Below are positions 8,999-17,264 of a DNA stretch of 52,814 nucleotides, in pieces (within the stretch, counting starts at the first letter, position 1; each line of letters starts with the position of its first letter). The notes under the pieces were generated by a model, which was given only the letters and a program-made list of their open reading frames with translations, made no database searches and was not told the DNA's origin. A program made the position numbers and the translations under genes. This stretch comes from Acidimicrobiales bacterium (GTDB lineage: Bacteria; Actinomycetota; Acidimicrobiia; Acidimicrobiales; Palsa-688). The stretch spans positions 1 through 52,814 of the forward strand of contig DATLUM010000111.1 in the NCBI GenBank assembly GCA_035533095.1, written 5' to 3'.

Positions 8999-9023
8999 GG
9001 CGATAGGTGGCGCGAAGGGGAGG
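8994..9023 (+). promoter_or_regulatory. MraZ operator: three 10-bp direct repeats
   Basis: Three decamers follow each other without a gap: AAAGTGGCGA (8994-9003), TAGGTGGCGC (9004-9013) and GAAGGGGAGG (9014-9023). The shared core is purine-rich GTGG/GGGG at the same place in each unit. MraZ is known to bind direct repeats of this kind, spaced by one helical turn, upstream of its own gene. Here the repeats overlap the -10 element and the expected transcription start, which fits autorepression by MraZ. Confidence 0.75.
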
Positions 9024-9096
9024 GCCCTAAGGCCATGCACGGCCAAAGCGGCAGATGACCAACCAGCAGAGGTAGCAGTGATCGGAGAAGTGGCCT

Positions 9097-9540
9097 GTGG
9101 CTATGCGCTTCGTGGGGAGGTACGAGCACTCCCTCGACGTGAAGGGGAGGATCATCCTTCCGGCGCGCTTTCGGGCCAGCTTCGACACTCTCGCCTTCGT
9201 CTCGAAGCACAACGAGCGCTGCCTCGCCGTGTGGACCCCGGAAGCGTTCGAGAGGAAGCTCGACGAGATGGAGGAGCTGCTGGACCGTACCCCCCACGAC
9301 CGGCAAATGGTGCGGGCCTGGGCGTCGGGTTCGGCGGAGGTGGAGCTGGACAGGCAGGGCAGGCTTCAGATCCCTGCGTACCTCAGGGAGTACGCCCGGT
9401 TGGAAAGCGCGGTGCTCGTGCACGGCGCGATCACCCATGTCGAGCTGTGGGATCCCTCGGAGTGGGAGGTCCGAGGCAGCCCAGGGGACGAAGAGTTGGC
9501 GGAACCGAGCACCCGCACGATTCCAGAAGAAGGAGCCTGA
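9097..9540 (+). CDS. mraZ: MraZ, transcriptional regulator of the dcw cluster
   Basis: MraZ is a 147-residue DNA-binding protein with two SpoVT/AbrB-like repeats that assembles as a ring and controls its own operon. The first repeat is FVGRYEHSLDVKGRIILPARFR and the second is around VELDRQGRLQIPAYLREYA, each containing the conserved DxxGR motif. GTG 9097 is preferred over ATG 9103 because GGAGAAG lies 6 bases before the GTG. The C-terminal tail is acidic and probably disordered. It is the first gene of the cluster, behind a promoter overlapped by three operator repeats, and is followed after 155 bp by rsmH. In that gap I see only a small GGGCTG/CAGCCC hairpin (9581-9601). Confidence 0.95.
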   Translation: MAMRFVGRYEHSLDVKGRIILPARFRASFDTLAFVSKHNERCLAVWTPEAFERKLDEMEELLDRTPHDRQMVRAWASGSAEVELDRQGRLQIPAYLREYARLESAVLVHGAITHVELWDPSEWEVRGSPGDEELAEPSTRTIPEEGA

Positions 9541-9695
9541 GAGCACACGACGCGAGGTCTTTTTCCCACACGAATTCCTTGGGCTGGAGCATGCGCAGCC
9601 CTTCGACCGGCAGGGTGGAAGTCCCCTTCTCCGCCCGCTTCCACTTCGCACGATCGGGGAGAAATCCCGACGGCAGGCTGGTCGAGGGGCTGCGG

Positions 9696-10673
9696 ATGGT
9701 CCGGCGTGAACCGGCTGTGAGCACATTCGTTCACTCGCCGGTGATGGTGAGAGAGGTCGTCGACCTGCTCGCGCCGTGCCCGCCTGGTGAGGTTCTCGAC
9801 GCGACGGTCGGAGGCGCCGGCCATGCCAGAGCGCTTCTCGAGGCGGCGCCGCACCTGCGGGTGATCGGCCTCGACCAGGACCCGCAAGCTGTCTCAGCTG
9901 CCAGCGCCGTGCTCGAGCCCTACGAGAAGCGCGCTCGGGTCGTCCGGGCGCGCTTCGACCGGCTCGACGCTGTCCTCGACCGGCTAGGAGTGGGGGAGAT
10001 CTCCGGGGCGCTGTTCGATCTCGGAGTGAGCTCCCCCCAACTCGATCGCCCGGAGCGTGGGTTCACCTACAGGGCTGATGCGCCTCTCGACATGCGCATG
10101 GACCGCGATCGGCCCATGAGCGCCGCAGACGTGGTCAACGGCTGGCCCGAAGCCTCTCTCGTCACACTGTTCCGCGAGAACGGCGAACCCCGTTTCGCCC
10201 GCCGCATCGCCAAGGCGATCGTCGCTGCCCGTCCGCTCGCAACGACCTCGCAGCTCGCGGAGACGATCCGTGATGCCATCCCGGCGGCGGCCCGCCGAAC
10301 CGGAGGCCACCCGGCGCGGCGGGTGTTCCAGGCCATCAGGATCACGGTCAACGAGGAGCTAGAGGTGCTGCCTCTGGCTCTGGACGCTGCGTTGTCGAGG
10401 CTCGCGCCGGGAGGTCGTTGTGTGGTGCTCGCATACCACTCGGGTGAGGACAGGATCGTGAAGGAGCACTTCCGCCTCGCGTCCACCGGCGGATGTGTCT
10501 GCCCACCGGGCCTGCCGTGCGTATGCGGGGCGCAGCCGACCGTGCGGCTTCTCACGCGGGGCGCCCGCAAGCCCTCGGCCGAGGAGATAGCCGCCAACCC
10601 GCGTTCGCAGAGCGCGCGACTGCGCGCCGTCGAACGCCTTCAATCGCCCCTCGCCGCTGGAGGCCGGGAATGA
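9696..10673 (+). CDS. rsmH: 16S rRNA m4C1402 N4-methyltransferase
   Basis: RsmH (MraW) methylates N4 of C1402 in 16S rRNA with S-adenosylmethionine. The 325-residue protein has the SAM loop DATVGGAGHA near its start, GLDQDPQA after it, and the family motifs LFDLGVSSPQLD, GFTYRADAPLDMRM and LAYHSGEDRIVK. A Cys-rich stretch (CVCPPGLPCVC) occurs before the C-terminus, as is common in this family. ATG 9696 is chosen because GAGGGG lies 6 bases upstream; GTG 9717 is an alternative. Longer in-frame readings leftwards run through mraZ in another frame and are not credible. The stop overlaps the ftsL start as ATGA. Confidence 0.95.
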   Translation: MVRREPAVSTFVHSPVMVREVVDLLAPCPPGEVLDATVGGAGHARALLEAAPHLRVIGLDQDPQAVSAASAVLEPYEKRARVVRARFDRLDAVLDRLGVGEISGALFDLGVSSPQLDRPERGFTYRADAPLDMRMDRDRPMSAADVVNGWPEASLVTLFRENGEPRFARRIAKAIVAARPLATTSQLAETIRDAIPAAARRTGGHPARRVFQAIRITVNEELEVLPLALDAALSRLAPGGRCVVLAYHSGEDRIVKEHFRLASTGGCVCPPGLPCVCGAQPTVRLLTRGARKPSAEEIAANPRSQSARLRAVERLQSPLAAGGRE

Positions 10674-11272
10674 ACGAGCCGGTATCCGCTGCACGCCGGG
10701 CGCGGCTAGCACCCGCGCCCGGTGCCATCCGGACGTCGTCTCGTCCGTCTGCCGCACGCGCCGCGGCCGCGGCGCGACTCGCCGGTTCGCAGCCGGCCCG
10801 GCAGTGGCCGTTCGATCCTCGCAGGGTCGGTGAGGGTATTCGCCACCTGCGCGTCGTCCAGCCGCGCCAGCTCACCGTGGCCGAGCGTCGCCGGCGCACG
10901 CGACGGCTGCTCGAGGCGGGAGTCGGCCTCGCGGTCGTCGTCGTATTCGGCCTCGTCTACCTGCATGTCGTGCTGGCCCAGCGGCAGTTCGCCATCGACC
11001 GCACGGCAGCACAGGTCCAGCAAGAGCAGGCCCGTTACCAGAGCTTGCGACTGGAGGTCGCGCAGCTCGGGTCGCCGCAGAACGTCATCGCCACGGCCGA
11101 AGGCCAGCTCGGAATGGTGCAGCCGGCATCGGTCACCTACCTGACGCCCGCCCACGAGACCGCCACACCGGCGAGCACGGCGAGCGCGGCGAATGCGGCG
11201 GGGACGGGATCGGCGCCGGCCGGCGACGCCGACTGGCCCCAGATCAAGTCCCAGCTGGCAGGCAGCCCATGA
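10670..11272 (+). CDS. ftsL: FtsL-like septum protein
   Basis: This 200-residue single-pass membrane protein has the FtsL/FtsB layout: a long basic cytoplasmic N-terminus (about 80 residues, Arg/Ala-rich), one membrane helix (GVGLAVVVVFGLVYLHVVLA) and a periplasmic coiled coil (QFAIDRTAAQVQQEQARYQS). The coil ends with a short LGMVQPASVTYL motif typical of FtsL. It would join the FtsQ-FtsB-FtsL complex that activates FtsW-FtsI. Sequence conservation is low in this family, so the assignment rests on layout and on its position between rsmH and ftsI. It starts in an ATGA overlap with rsmH and ends in an ATGA overlap with ftsI. A low-complexity Ala/Thr-rich C-terminal tail is present. Confidence 0.82.
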   Translation: MNEPVSAARRARLAPAPGAIRTSSRPSAARAAAAARLAGSQPARQWPFDPRRVGEGIRHLRVVQPRQLTVAERRRRTRRLLEAGVGLAVVVVFGLVYLHVVLAQRQFAIDRTAAQVQQEQARYQSLRLEVAQLGSPQNVIATAEGQLGMVQPASVTYLTPAHETATPASTASAANAAGTGSAPAGDADWPQIKSQLAGSP

Positions 11273-13449
11273 CCGCGCGGCCCCCAGCCGGGGGCCGCGC
11301 GGTGCAGGCCGGCGGCAGCGCGCGACGTCACGCGTCCACTGCGCGGAGAGGCAACCCCGGGGACGGAAAGGCGAAGCGGCGCGGTCGCGCGCATGGTAGG
11401 CCTCGCCCAGGTCTCGATGCTGTCGGTCGCTTCCGGGCGTTCGTGATCCTCGTGGGTATCACTGTCGCGTTTGTTGCAATCGGCGCCAAGTTGGTGGTCA
11501 TACAGGGTGTCGACTCCGCCAGGTACGCGGCGGTCGGCGCGTCGGAGTGGAAGACCACGGTGACCCTGCCCGCCGAGCGTGGTGCGATCCTCGACCGCAA
11601 CGGCAACGAGCTTGCCATGTCCGTCCCGCAGACGACCATCTACGCCGACCCTCATCAGGTCAACGATCCACGCGCGGAAGCGGCAGCCCTTGCTCCCATC
11701 CTCGGGATCAGCGAATCCACCCTCGACGACGACCTCACCCGTGACAGCAGCTTCGTCTACCTGGCGCACACCGTTCCCGACGCCACGGCGGCGGCCGTTT
11801 CCAAGCTGGATCTGGCCGGCATCTACAGCCTGAAGGAGCCGAAGCGCTTCTATCCCGCCGGACAGCTTGCGGCGCCGCTGCTCGGCAAGGTCGGTACCGA
11901 CGGTGCCGGCCTCGGCGGGCTCGAGTACGAGTACAACAGCCTCCTTACCGGCAAGCCCGGCAAGTCCGTGGAGCAGATCGACCCGCAGGGTCGCCAGATC
12001 GCGGGAGGCCTCGAGCAATACCAGGCGCCCATGGCCGGCCAGGACCTCGTCCTCAGCATCGACGAGCCGCTCCAGTACGAAGCGGAGCAGGCCCTGGCCC
12101 AGGCCGTCGTCGCCGCGCGGGCGAAGGGCGGGATCGCCCTTCTCATGGACACCAAGACCGGCGAGATCCTGGCCGACGCGCAGCTGACCATGCCCTCCCC
12201 CGGAAGTAAGCAACCGCCCGCAGTGCCGGTCAGCATCCCGGCGCCGCCCGACGCGGGAGCATCCGCTTCGAGCGGACCTCAACCACAGCCCGTCGAGTCT
12301 CCCTCGGCCAGCGCATTCACCCGGGTCTACGAACCGGGTTCGGTCAACAAGCTGATCACCATCTCCGCGGCTCTGCAGACGGGGGTGATCGTTCCTTCCG
12401 ACGTCTTCGCGATCCCCAACACCTACGCCGTCGCCGGCACCACCTTCCACGACGCGGAGAACCACCCGACCGAGCATTGGACCGTCACCGACATCCTCGC
12501 CAACTCCTCGAACATCGGGACGATCCAGATCGCGCAGAAACTCGGCAAGTCCAATCTTCTGCACTACGTCCACAGTTACGGCCTGGGCTCTTCGACGGAC
12601 ATTCACTTCCCGGGAGAGTCGTCGGGACTCCTGCCCACCTACTGGTCCGGCACTTCGATCGCCGACGTTCCCATCGGGCAGGGAATCGCGGTCACGGCCA
12701 CCCAGATGATCGCCGCGTACAACACCGTCGCCAACGGCGGCGTGTACGTCGCGCCTCGTCTGGTGGACGCGACGATCGACGCCGAAGGCAAGGAGCACCG
12801 CATGGCGCCGCAGCCGACACACCGGGTCGTGTCGACCACCGTTGCCAACGAGATGCGGACCATGCTCGACGAGGTGGTCAGGGTGGGGACCGGCACGGCC
12901 GCCAACCTCGACCCCTACACCGTTGCAGGAAAGACCGGAACGGGGCTCGTGCCCTCCCCGACCGGAGGTTACGAGGCAGGTCACTATGTGGCGAGCTTCG
13001 CCGGTTTCGTACCCGCCGAAGACCCGCAGATCACCGGCATGGTCGTCATAGACGACACCCCTGACTACGGAGCGGCCGCCTCTGCTCCCACCTTCGCCAC
13101 CATCGCCCGCGACGCGCTTCACGAGTTGGGCATACAGCCGATGCCGAAGCTGCCGCCGGCGCCCGGAGTCCCGTTGGCGACAAGCACATCGGCAACCGGC
13201 GCAGGTGAGATCGCGGGAGCCCCGCTACCCGGTCTGGCGACGCCGCCGAGCGTAACTGGCCCGGCCTCGTCCACGACATCGACCACGGTTTCTCCGGGCA
13301 ACGGTTCGGCTGCGACGACGTCGACGACCCAGCCCGGCTCGCCCGGGACCACCTCACCGCCGACGACAGCGGCTCGCCCGCCCTCGACCACCACAGCTGC
13401 CCCGCCGACCACGTCCCAGCAGTCACGATCCAGCCCGAGCACCGGCTGA
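11269..13449 (+). CDS. ftsI: Septal peptidoglycan transpeptidase (class B PBP, FtsI/PBP3)
   Basis: This 726-residue class B penicillin-binding protein cross-links septal peptidoglycan with FtsW. A basic cytoplasmic N-terminus is followed by one membrane helix (FVILVGITVAFVAIGAKLVV) and the dimerisation-domain motif ERGAILDRNGNELA. The transpeptidase motifs are complete: SVNK (S358 nucleophile, K361), SSN (413-415) and KTG (555-557). Two unusual features are visible. About 45 residues of Pro/Ser/Ala-rich low complexity sit just before the active-site serine (roughly 307-351). A Thr/Ser/Pro-rich tail of about 70 residues ends the protein. No PASTA domains are seen. It overlaps ftsL by 4 bp and precedes murE by 7 bp. 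Confidence 0.94.
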   Translation: MTARPPAGGRAVQAGGSARRHASTARRGNPGDGKAKRRGRAHGRPRPGLDAVGRFRAFVILVGITVAFVAIGAKLVVIQGVDSARYAAVGASEWKTTVTLPAERGAILDRNGNELAMSVPQTTIYADPHQVNDPRAEAAALAPILGISESTLDDDLTRDSSFVYLAHTVPDATAAAVSKLDLAGIYSLKEPKRFYPAGQLAAPLLGKVGTDGAGLGGLEYEYNSLLTGKPGKSVEQIDPQGRQIAGGLEQYQAPMAGQDLVLSIDEPLQYEAEQALAQAVVAARAKGGIALLMDTKTGEILADAQLTMPSPGSKQPPAVPVSIPAPPDAGASASSGPQPQPVESPSASAFTRVYEPGSVNKLITISAALQTGVIVPSDVFAIPNTYAVAGTTFHDAENHPTEHWTVTDILANSSNIGTIQIAQKLGKSNLLHYVHSYGLGSSTDIHFPGESSGLLPTYWSGTSIADVPIGQGIAVTATQMIAAYNTVANGGVYVAPRLVDATIDAEGKEHRMAPQPTHRVVSTTVANEMRTMLDEVVRVGTGTAANLDPYTVAGKTGTGLVPSPTGGYEAGHYVASFAGFVPAEDPQITGMVVIDDTPDYGAAASAPTFATIARDALHELGIQPMPKLPPAPGVPLATSTSATGAGEIAGAPLPGLATPPSVTGPASSTTSTTVSPGNGSAATTSTTQPGSPGTTSPPTTAARPPSTTTAAPPTTSQQSRSSPSTG

Positions 13450-13456
13450 GCAAGCG

Positions 13457-14896
13457 ATGCGGCTCGACGGGTTGGTTGCGGAGGCGGGCCTGGCGGCACT
13501 GGATCTGATCGTCGAGATCAGTGGGGATCCCTCGACCGAGGTTCTGTCGCTCACCATGGACTCCCGCGGTGTCACCGCGGGAGCGATGTTCGCGTGTGTC
13601 CCGGGTCACACCATGGACGGCCACGAGTTCGCGGGTGAGGCCGTCGCGGCGGGAGCCGCCGCGCTGCTGTGCGAAAGGCGCCTGGAGGTAGGCGTGCCGC
13701 AGGTCGTCGTGACCTCGGTCCGGCGGTCTTTGGGGCCGGTCGCCGACGCGATCTTCGGCCATCCCTCGAGGCAGCTGACCGTGGTCGGGGTCACGGGGAC
13801 CAACGGCAAGACCACCACGTGCGCCCTCCTGTCCTCGGTGTTCGATACGAACGGGTGGCCCAGCACTACCATCGGTACGCTCACCCAGCAGCGCACCACC
13901 CCCGAAGCACCGGAGCTGCAAGCTCTTCTGGCTGGTTGGCGGGACCGCGGGGGCCGAGCGATCGCCATGGAAGTCTCCTCCCACGCCCTCGATCAGCACC
14001 GCACCGACGCGCTGAGCTTCGCAGCAGGAGTGTTCACCAACCTGACACCCGAGCACCTCGACTATCACGAAACCATGGACCAGTACTTCGAGGCGAAAGC
14101 ACGGCTCTTCGAGCCGGGCAGTGTCCGCCTGGCGGTGGTTAACACCGGCGACGCATGGGGTTCCCGGCTCGCGGAGCAGGTGCGCTCCAGTGGCCTGCCG
14201 GTGGCCGAGTTCTCGCTCTCCGACGCGAGCGACCTCGAGCTACGGCCCGGTGGCAGCACCTTCGTCTGGGAAGGGCACCGGCTCGTGGTCAATCTGGGCG
14301 GGCGGTTCAACGTGGAGAACGCCCTTGCGGCGGCTACGTGCGCCCGGTCGTTGGGGATCGAGACCGACGCCATAGCGGCCGGCCTGGCTTCGCTTTCAGG
14401 GGTGCAGGGTCGCTTCCAGGTGGTCGACGCCGGCCAACCGTTCTCCGTGATCGTGGACTACGCCCACACTCCGGACGGGCTCAGCAAGGCGCTGATGGCG
14501 GCCAGAGAACTCGGGTCCGGAAAGCTGATCGTCGTCTTCGGGGCGGGCGGGGACCGGGATCACGAGAAGCGGCCGTTGATGGGGGCGGCAGCCTCCCGGC
14601 TCGCGGACCTGGCCGTGATCACCTCCGACAATCCCCGTTCGGAGGACCCGATGTCGATCATCGATCAGATCCTCACCGGAGCCGAGGGCAACGCCAACGT
14701 CGTCACCGAGCCTGACCGCGCAGCTGCCATCGCGACTGCACTGGCGAACGCGTCGGGCGGCGACGTCGTGCTGATCGCCGGTAAGGGGCACGAGCGAGGG
14801 CAGGACATCGGCGGCCGCGTGGTGCCCTTCGACGACGTCGAGGTGGCCAATGCCGCCATCGCACGGATACTCGCTTCGAGGCGACCCGGCGAATGA
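13457..14896 (+). CDS. murE: UDP-MurNAc-tripeptide synthetase
   Basis: MurE adds the third amino acid to UDP-MurNAc-L-Ala-D-Glu in the cytoplasm, using ATP. The 479-residue protein has the P-loop GTNGKTTT at residues 114-121, the carbamylated-lysine region after EVSSHALDQHR, and DNPR at 391-394 followed by SEDP. DNPR is the known signature for meso-diaminopimelate specificity, so this organism should have DAP-type peptidoglycan. The C-terminal domain ends with AGKGHERGQ. Its stop overlaps the mraY start as ATGA, leaving no room for murF, which normally stands between these two genes. Confidence 0.96.
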   Translation: MRLDGLVAEAGLAALDLIVEISGDPSTEVLSLTMDSRGVTAGAMFACVPGHTMDGHEFAGEAVAAGAAALLCERRLEVGVPQVVVTSVRRSLGPVADAIFGHPSRQLTVVGVTGTNGKTTTCALLSSVFDTNGWPSTTIGTLTQQRTTPEAPELQALLAGWRDRGGRAIAMEVSSHALDQHRTDALSFAAGVFTNLTPEHLDYHETMDQYFEAKARLFEPGSVRLAVVNTGDAWGSRLAEQVRSSGLPVAEFSLSDASDLELRPGGSTFVWEGHRLVVNLGGRFNVENALAAATCARSLGIETDAIAAGLASLSGVQGRFQVVDAGQPFSVIVDYAHTPDGLSKALMAARELGSGKLIVVFGAGGDRDHEKRPLMGAAASRLADLAVITSDNPRSEDPMSIIDQILTGAEGNANVVTEPDRAAAIATALANASGGDVVLIAGKGHERGQDIGGRVVPFDDVEVANAAIARILASRRPGE

Positions 14897-15921
14897 TCGA
14901 TCTGCTGCTCGCCGGAGGCATCGCGCTCGCGGTCGCCATGCTCGGGACACCCCTGCTGATCAGCTGGCTGCGCAAACGCGGCATCGGCCAGCAGATCCGC
15001 GAGGACGGCCCCGAAAGGCACCTGACGAAAGCCGGCACGCCGACCATGGGCGGCGTCGCCCTCATCGGTTCGGCCGTACTCGGATACCTCGTCTCGCACA
15101 TCGAGACCACCTTCACCACCCGCGGCATCGTGGCGACCGTCACCGTGTGCGCGGCGGCCGGGATCGGCCTCATCGACGACTGGATCAAAGTGCACCGGCA
15201 GCGCAGTCTCGGTCTCAACAAGAGGGCCAAGGCGGGCGGTCAGTTCGTGGTGGCGCTCGCATTCGCGATCGTCTGCGTGACCTGGTTGAAGGTCGACACC
15301 CATCTGTCGTTCACCCGGTACAACTCACTCGGGATCGACCTCGGGAAGGTCGGCTGGGTGATCTTCGCGGTGCTCGTGATCGTCGGCTTCAGCAACGCGG
15401 TCAACCTCACCGACGGTCTCGACGGTCTGGCCGCCGGGTCGTCGACGTTCACGTTCGCCGCCTTCACGGTGATCGGCTTCTACCAGCTGAAGCACTTCGA
15501 TCTCTACAGGAACCCGGCTTCGCTCGACGAAGCCGCGCTCGCCACGGCGATGATCGGAGGCTGTGCGGGCTTCCTGTGGTTCAACGCGGCTCCCGCCCGC
15601 ATCTTCATGGGGGACACCGGCTCGCTCGGAATCGGCACGGCTGTCGCGACGCTTGCTCTGTTGGAGAACGTGGATCTCCTGTTGCCGATCGTCGGTGGAC
15701 TCTTCGTGCTCGAGACCCTCTCGGTGATCGTACAGGTCGGGAGCTTCCGTCTCTTCGGCCGCCGCGTGTTCCGGATGGCGCCGATACACCACCATTTCGA
15801 ACTCGTCGGATGGCCCGAGACGACCGTGATCGTCCGCTTCTGGATACTCGCAGGCCTGTTCACAGCGCTGTCGCTCGGAGCGTTCTACGCGGACTTCCTG
15901 TCCAAGGGGGGAACCGGATGA
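14893..15921 (+). CDS. mraY: Phospho-MurNAc-pentapeptide translocase
   Basis: MraY transfers phospho-MurNAc-pentapeptide to undecaprenyl phosphate in the cytoplasmic membrane, making lipid I. The 342-residue protein is polytopic (about ten hydrophobic segments). It shows the conserved cytoplasmic motifs GTPTMGG, LIDDW (catalytic Asp pair), NLTDGLDGLA, FMGDTGSLG and APIHHHFEL. All are intact, so it should be active. Both ends overlap neighbours: ATGA with murE and ATGA with murD. An unusually long open frame crosses mraY in another register and joins murD in frame, but it carries no matching protein motifs. Confidence 0.97.
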   Translation: MIDLLLAGGIALAVAMLGTPLLISWLRKRGIGQQIREDGPERHLTKAGTPTMGGVALIGSAVLGYLVSHIETTFTTRGIVATVTVCAAAGIGLIDDWIKVHRQRSLGLNKRAKAGGQFVVALAFAIVCVTWLKVDTHLSFTRYNSLGIDLGKVGWVIFAVLVIVGFSNAVNLTDGLDGLAAGSSTFTFAAFTVIGFYQLKHFDLYRNPASLDEAALATAMIGGCAGFLWFNAAPARIFMGDTGSLGIGTAVATLALLENVDLLLPIVGGLFVLETLSVIVQVGSFRLFGRRVFRMAPIHHHFELVGWPETTVIVRFWILAGLFTALSLGAFYADFLSKGGTG

Positions 15922-17264
15922 CGGGGCGCGTGGTGGTCGTGGGTTTCGGGGTCACGGGAAGGGCGGTGGCGCGTTGCCTTCTGGCGCGCGGCGACGAGGT
16001 CACCGTCTTCGACGACTCCCCTTCGACGGATCTCGTCGCGGCCGCGGCCGCGCTCGGCGTCTCGGTGGAAGCGACCCCGCCCGCCTCGGATCTCACGGGT
16101 CGCATCTCAGGAAGCAAGCTGCTGGTCCCCAGCCCCGGCGTCCCGGCGTCGCATCCGGTCTACGAGGCGGCGGATGCGGCCGGTGTACCTGTGCGCTCGG
16201 AGATAGAGCTGGCGTGGGAGATTCGTCCCGCCGGCGGCCCGGAGCTCGTCGCGATCACCGGCACCAATGGGAAGACGACCGTGACCACCCTGGTGGCCGC
16301 CATGCTGCAGGCGTCCGGCAGGTCGGCGATCGCTGCGGGCAACATCGGCGTCCCTCTGGTCGAGGCCGTCAACTCCGGCACGGACGTCTGCGTGGCCGAG
16401 GTGTCGTCCTTCCAGCTTCAGTTCATCGAGGCGTTCCGGCCGCACGTGAGTTGCTGGCTGAACCTCTCACCCGATCACCTCGACTGGCACCCGACGATGG
16501 GCCACTACGCAGCCGCCAAGGCGCGCATCTGGCAGAACCAGGGCCCCGGCGACACAGCGGTGATCAACGCCGACGACCCTCTCGTGTCGGCTGCCGCTTC
16601 CTCGATCCCCGAGGGTGTCGGCGTCGTCGAGTTCTCGATCGCGAAAGCGGAGGCTGGTTACGGCTTCGACGGCGACGTCTTGCGCGGGCCGGACGGTGAC
16701 CCGATCGTCGCGGCGAAGGAACTGCCGCGTGCCCTTCCTCACGATGTCGCGAACGCGCTGGCGGCCGCAGCGGTCGCAATGGCAGCCGGCGCGTCGACCG
16801 AGGGTTGCCGCTCGGCGTTGAGAGGAGCACCCCTTCTGCCGCATCGGGTCGCGCTCGTCGGCTCCGGTGGGGGAGTCGACTGGTACGACGATTCGAAGGC
16901 AACCACTCCGGCGTCGGTCGTCGCCGCGGTCGCCGGCTTCCAGTCCGTGGTTCTCATCGCCGGCGGACGCAACAAGGGGATCGACCTCAGCGTGCTGGGT
17001 TCCACGGTCCCTCCCGTTAGGGCCGTGGTCGCGATCGGAGAAGCAGCGGGCGAGGTGATCGAGGCGTTCCGTGACCTGGTCCCCGTGCAGAGCGCCGGCA
17101 CGATGGAGGAAGCGGTCTCCGCCGCGGCCCGGTTGTCCCGGCCGGGTGACTCGATCCTGCTGTCGCCGGGCTGCGCCAGCTTCGATTGGTACACGTCCTA
17201 CGCGGCGCGCGGTGACCATTTCGCTTCGCTTGTGAAGTCGATGTTGTCGAAGGGGGAATCATGA
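15918..17264 (+). CDS. murD: UDP-MurNAc-L-alanine:D-glutamate ligase
   Basis: MurD adds D-glutamate to UDP-MurNAc-L-Ala. The 448-residue protein has an N-terminal Rossmann-like UDP-binding domain (VVVVGFGVTGRAVA), the central ATPase P-loop ITGTNGKTT, the motifs EVSSFQLQ and NLSPDHLDWH, and a C-terminal domain with DDSKATTPASV and LLSPGCASFD. ATG 15918 overlaps the mraY stop as ATGA; this is much better supported than starts further left in the same frame, which lie inside murE and mraY. Its stop overlaps the ftsW start as ATGA, so mraY, murD and ftsW are probably translationally coupled. Confidence 0.96.
   Translation: MTGRVVVVGFGVTGRAVARCLLARGDEVTVFDDSPSTDLVAAAAALGVSVEATPPASDLTGRISGSKLLVPSPGVPASHPVYEAADAAGVPVRSEIELAWEIRPAGGPELVAITGTNGKTTVTTLVAAMLQASGRSAIAAGNIGVPLVEAVNSGTDVCVAEVSSFQLQFIEAFRPHVSCWLNLSPDHLDWHPTMGHYAAAKARIWQNQGPGDTAVINADDPLVSAAASSIPEGVGVVEFSIAKAEAGYGFDGDVLRGPDGDPIVAAKELPRALPHDVANALAAAAVAMAAGASTEGCRSALRGAPLLPHRVALVGSGGGVDWYDDSKATTPASVVAAVAGFQSVVLIAGGRNKGIDLSVLGSTVPPVRAVVAIGEAAGEVIEAFRDLVPVQSAGTMEEAVSAAARLSRPGDSILLSPGCASFDWYTSYAARGDHFASLVKSMLSKGES

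Noticed and set aside
9581-9602. GGGCTG/CAGCCC hairpin in the mraZ-rsmH gap as a regulatory site
   Set aside because: A 6-bp GC stem of this size is expected by chance in DNA of this composition; nothing else supports it.
11137-13122. Long antisense open frame (661 residues) opposite ftsI
   Set aside because: No recognisable domain, while the sense strand has the SxxK, SxN and KTG motifs.
14850-17264. An 804-residue open frame that spans mraY in another register and continues in frame into murD, suggesting a fusion
   Set aside because: The part before 15918 is Arg/Pro/His-rich shadow translation without motifs, and murD has a proper ATG in an ATGA overlap.
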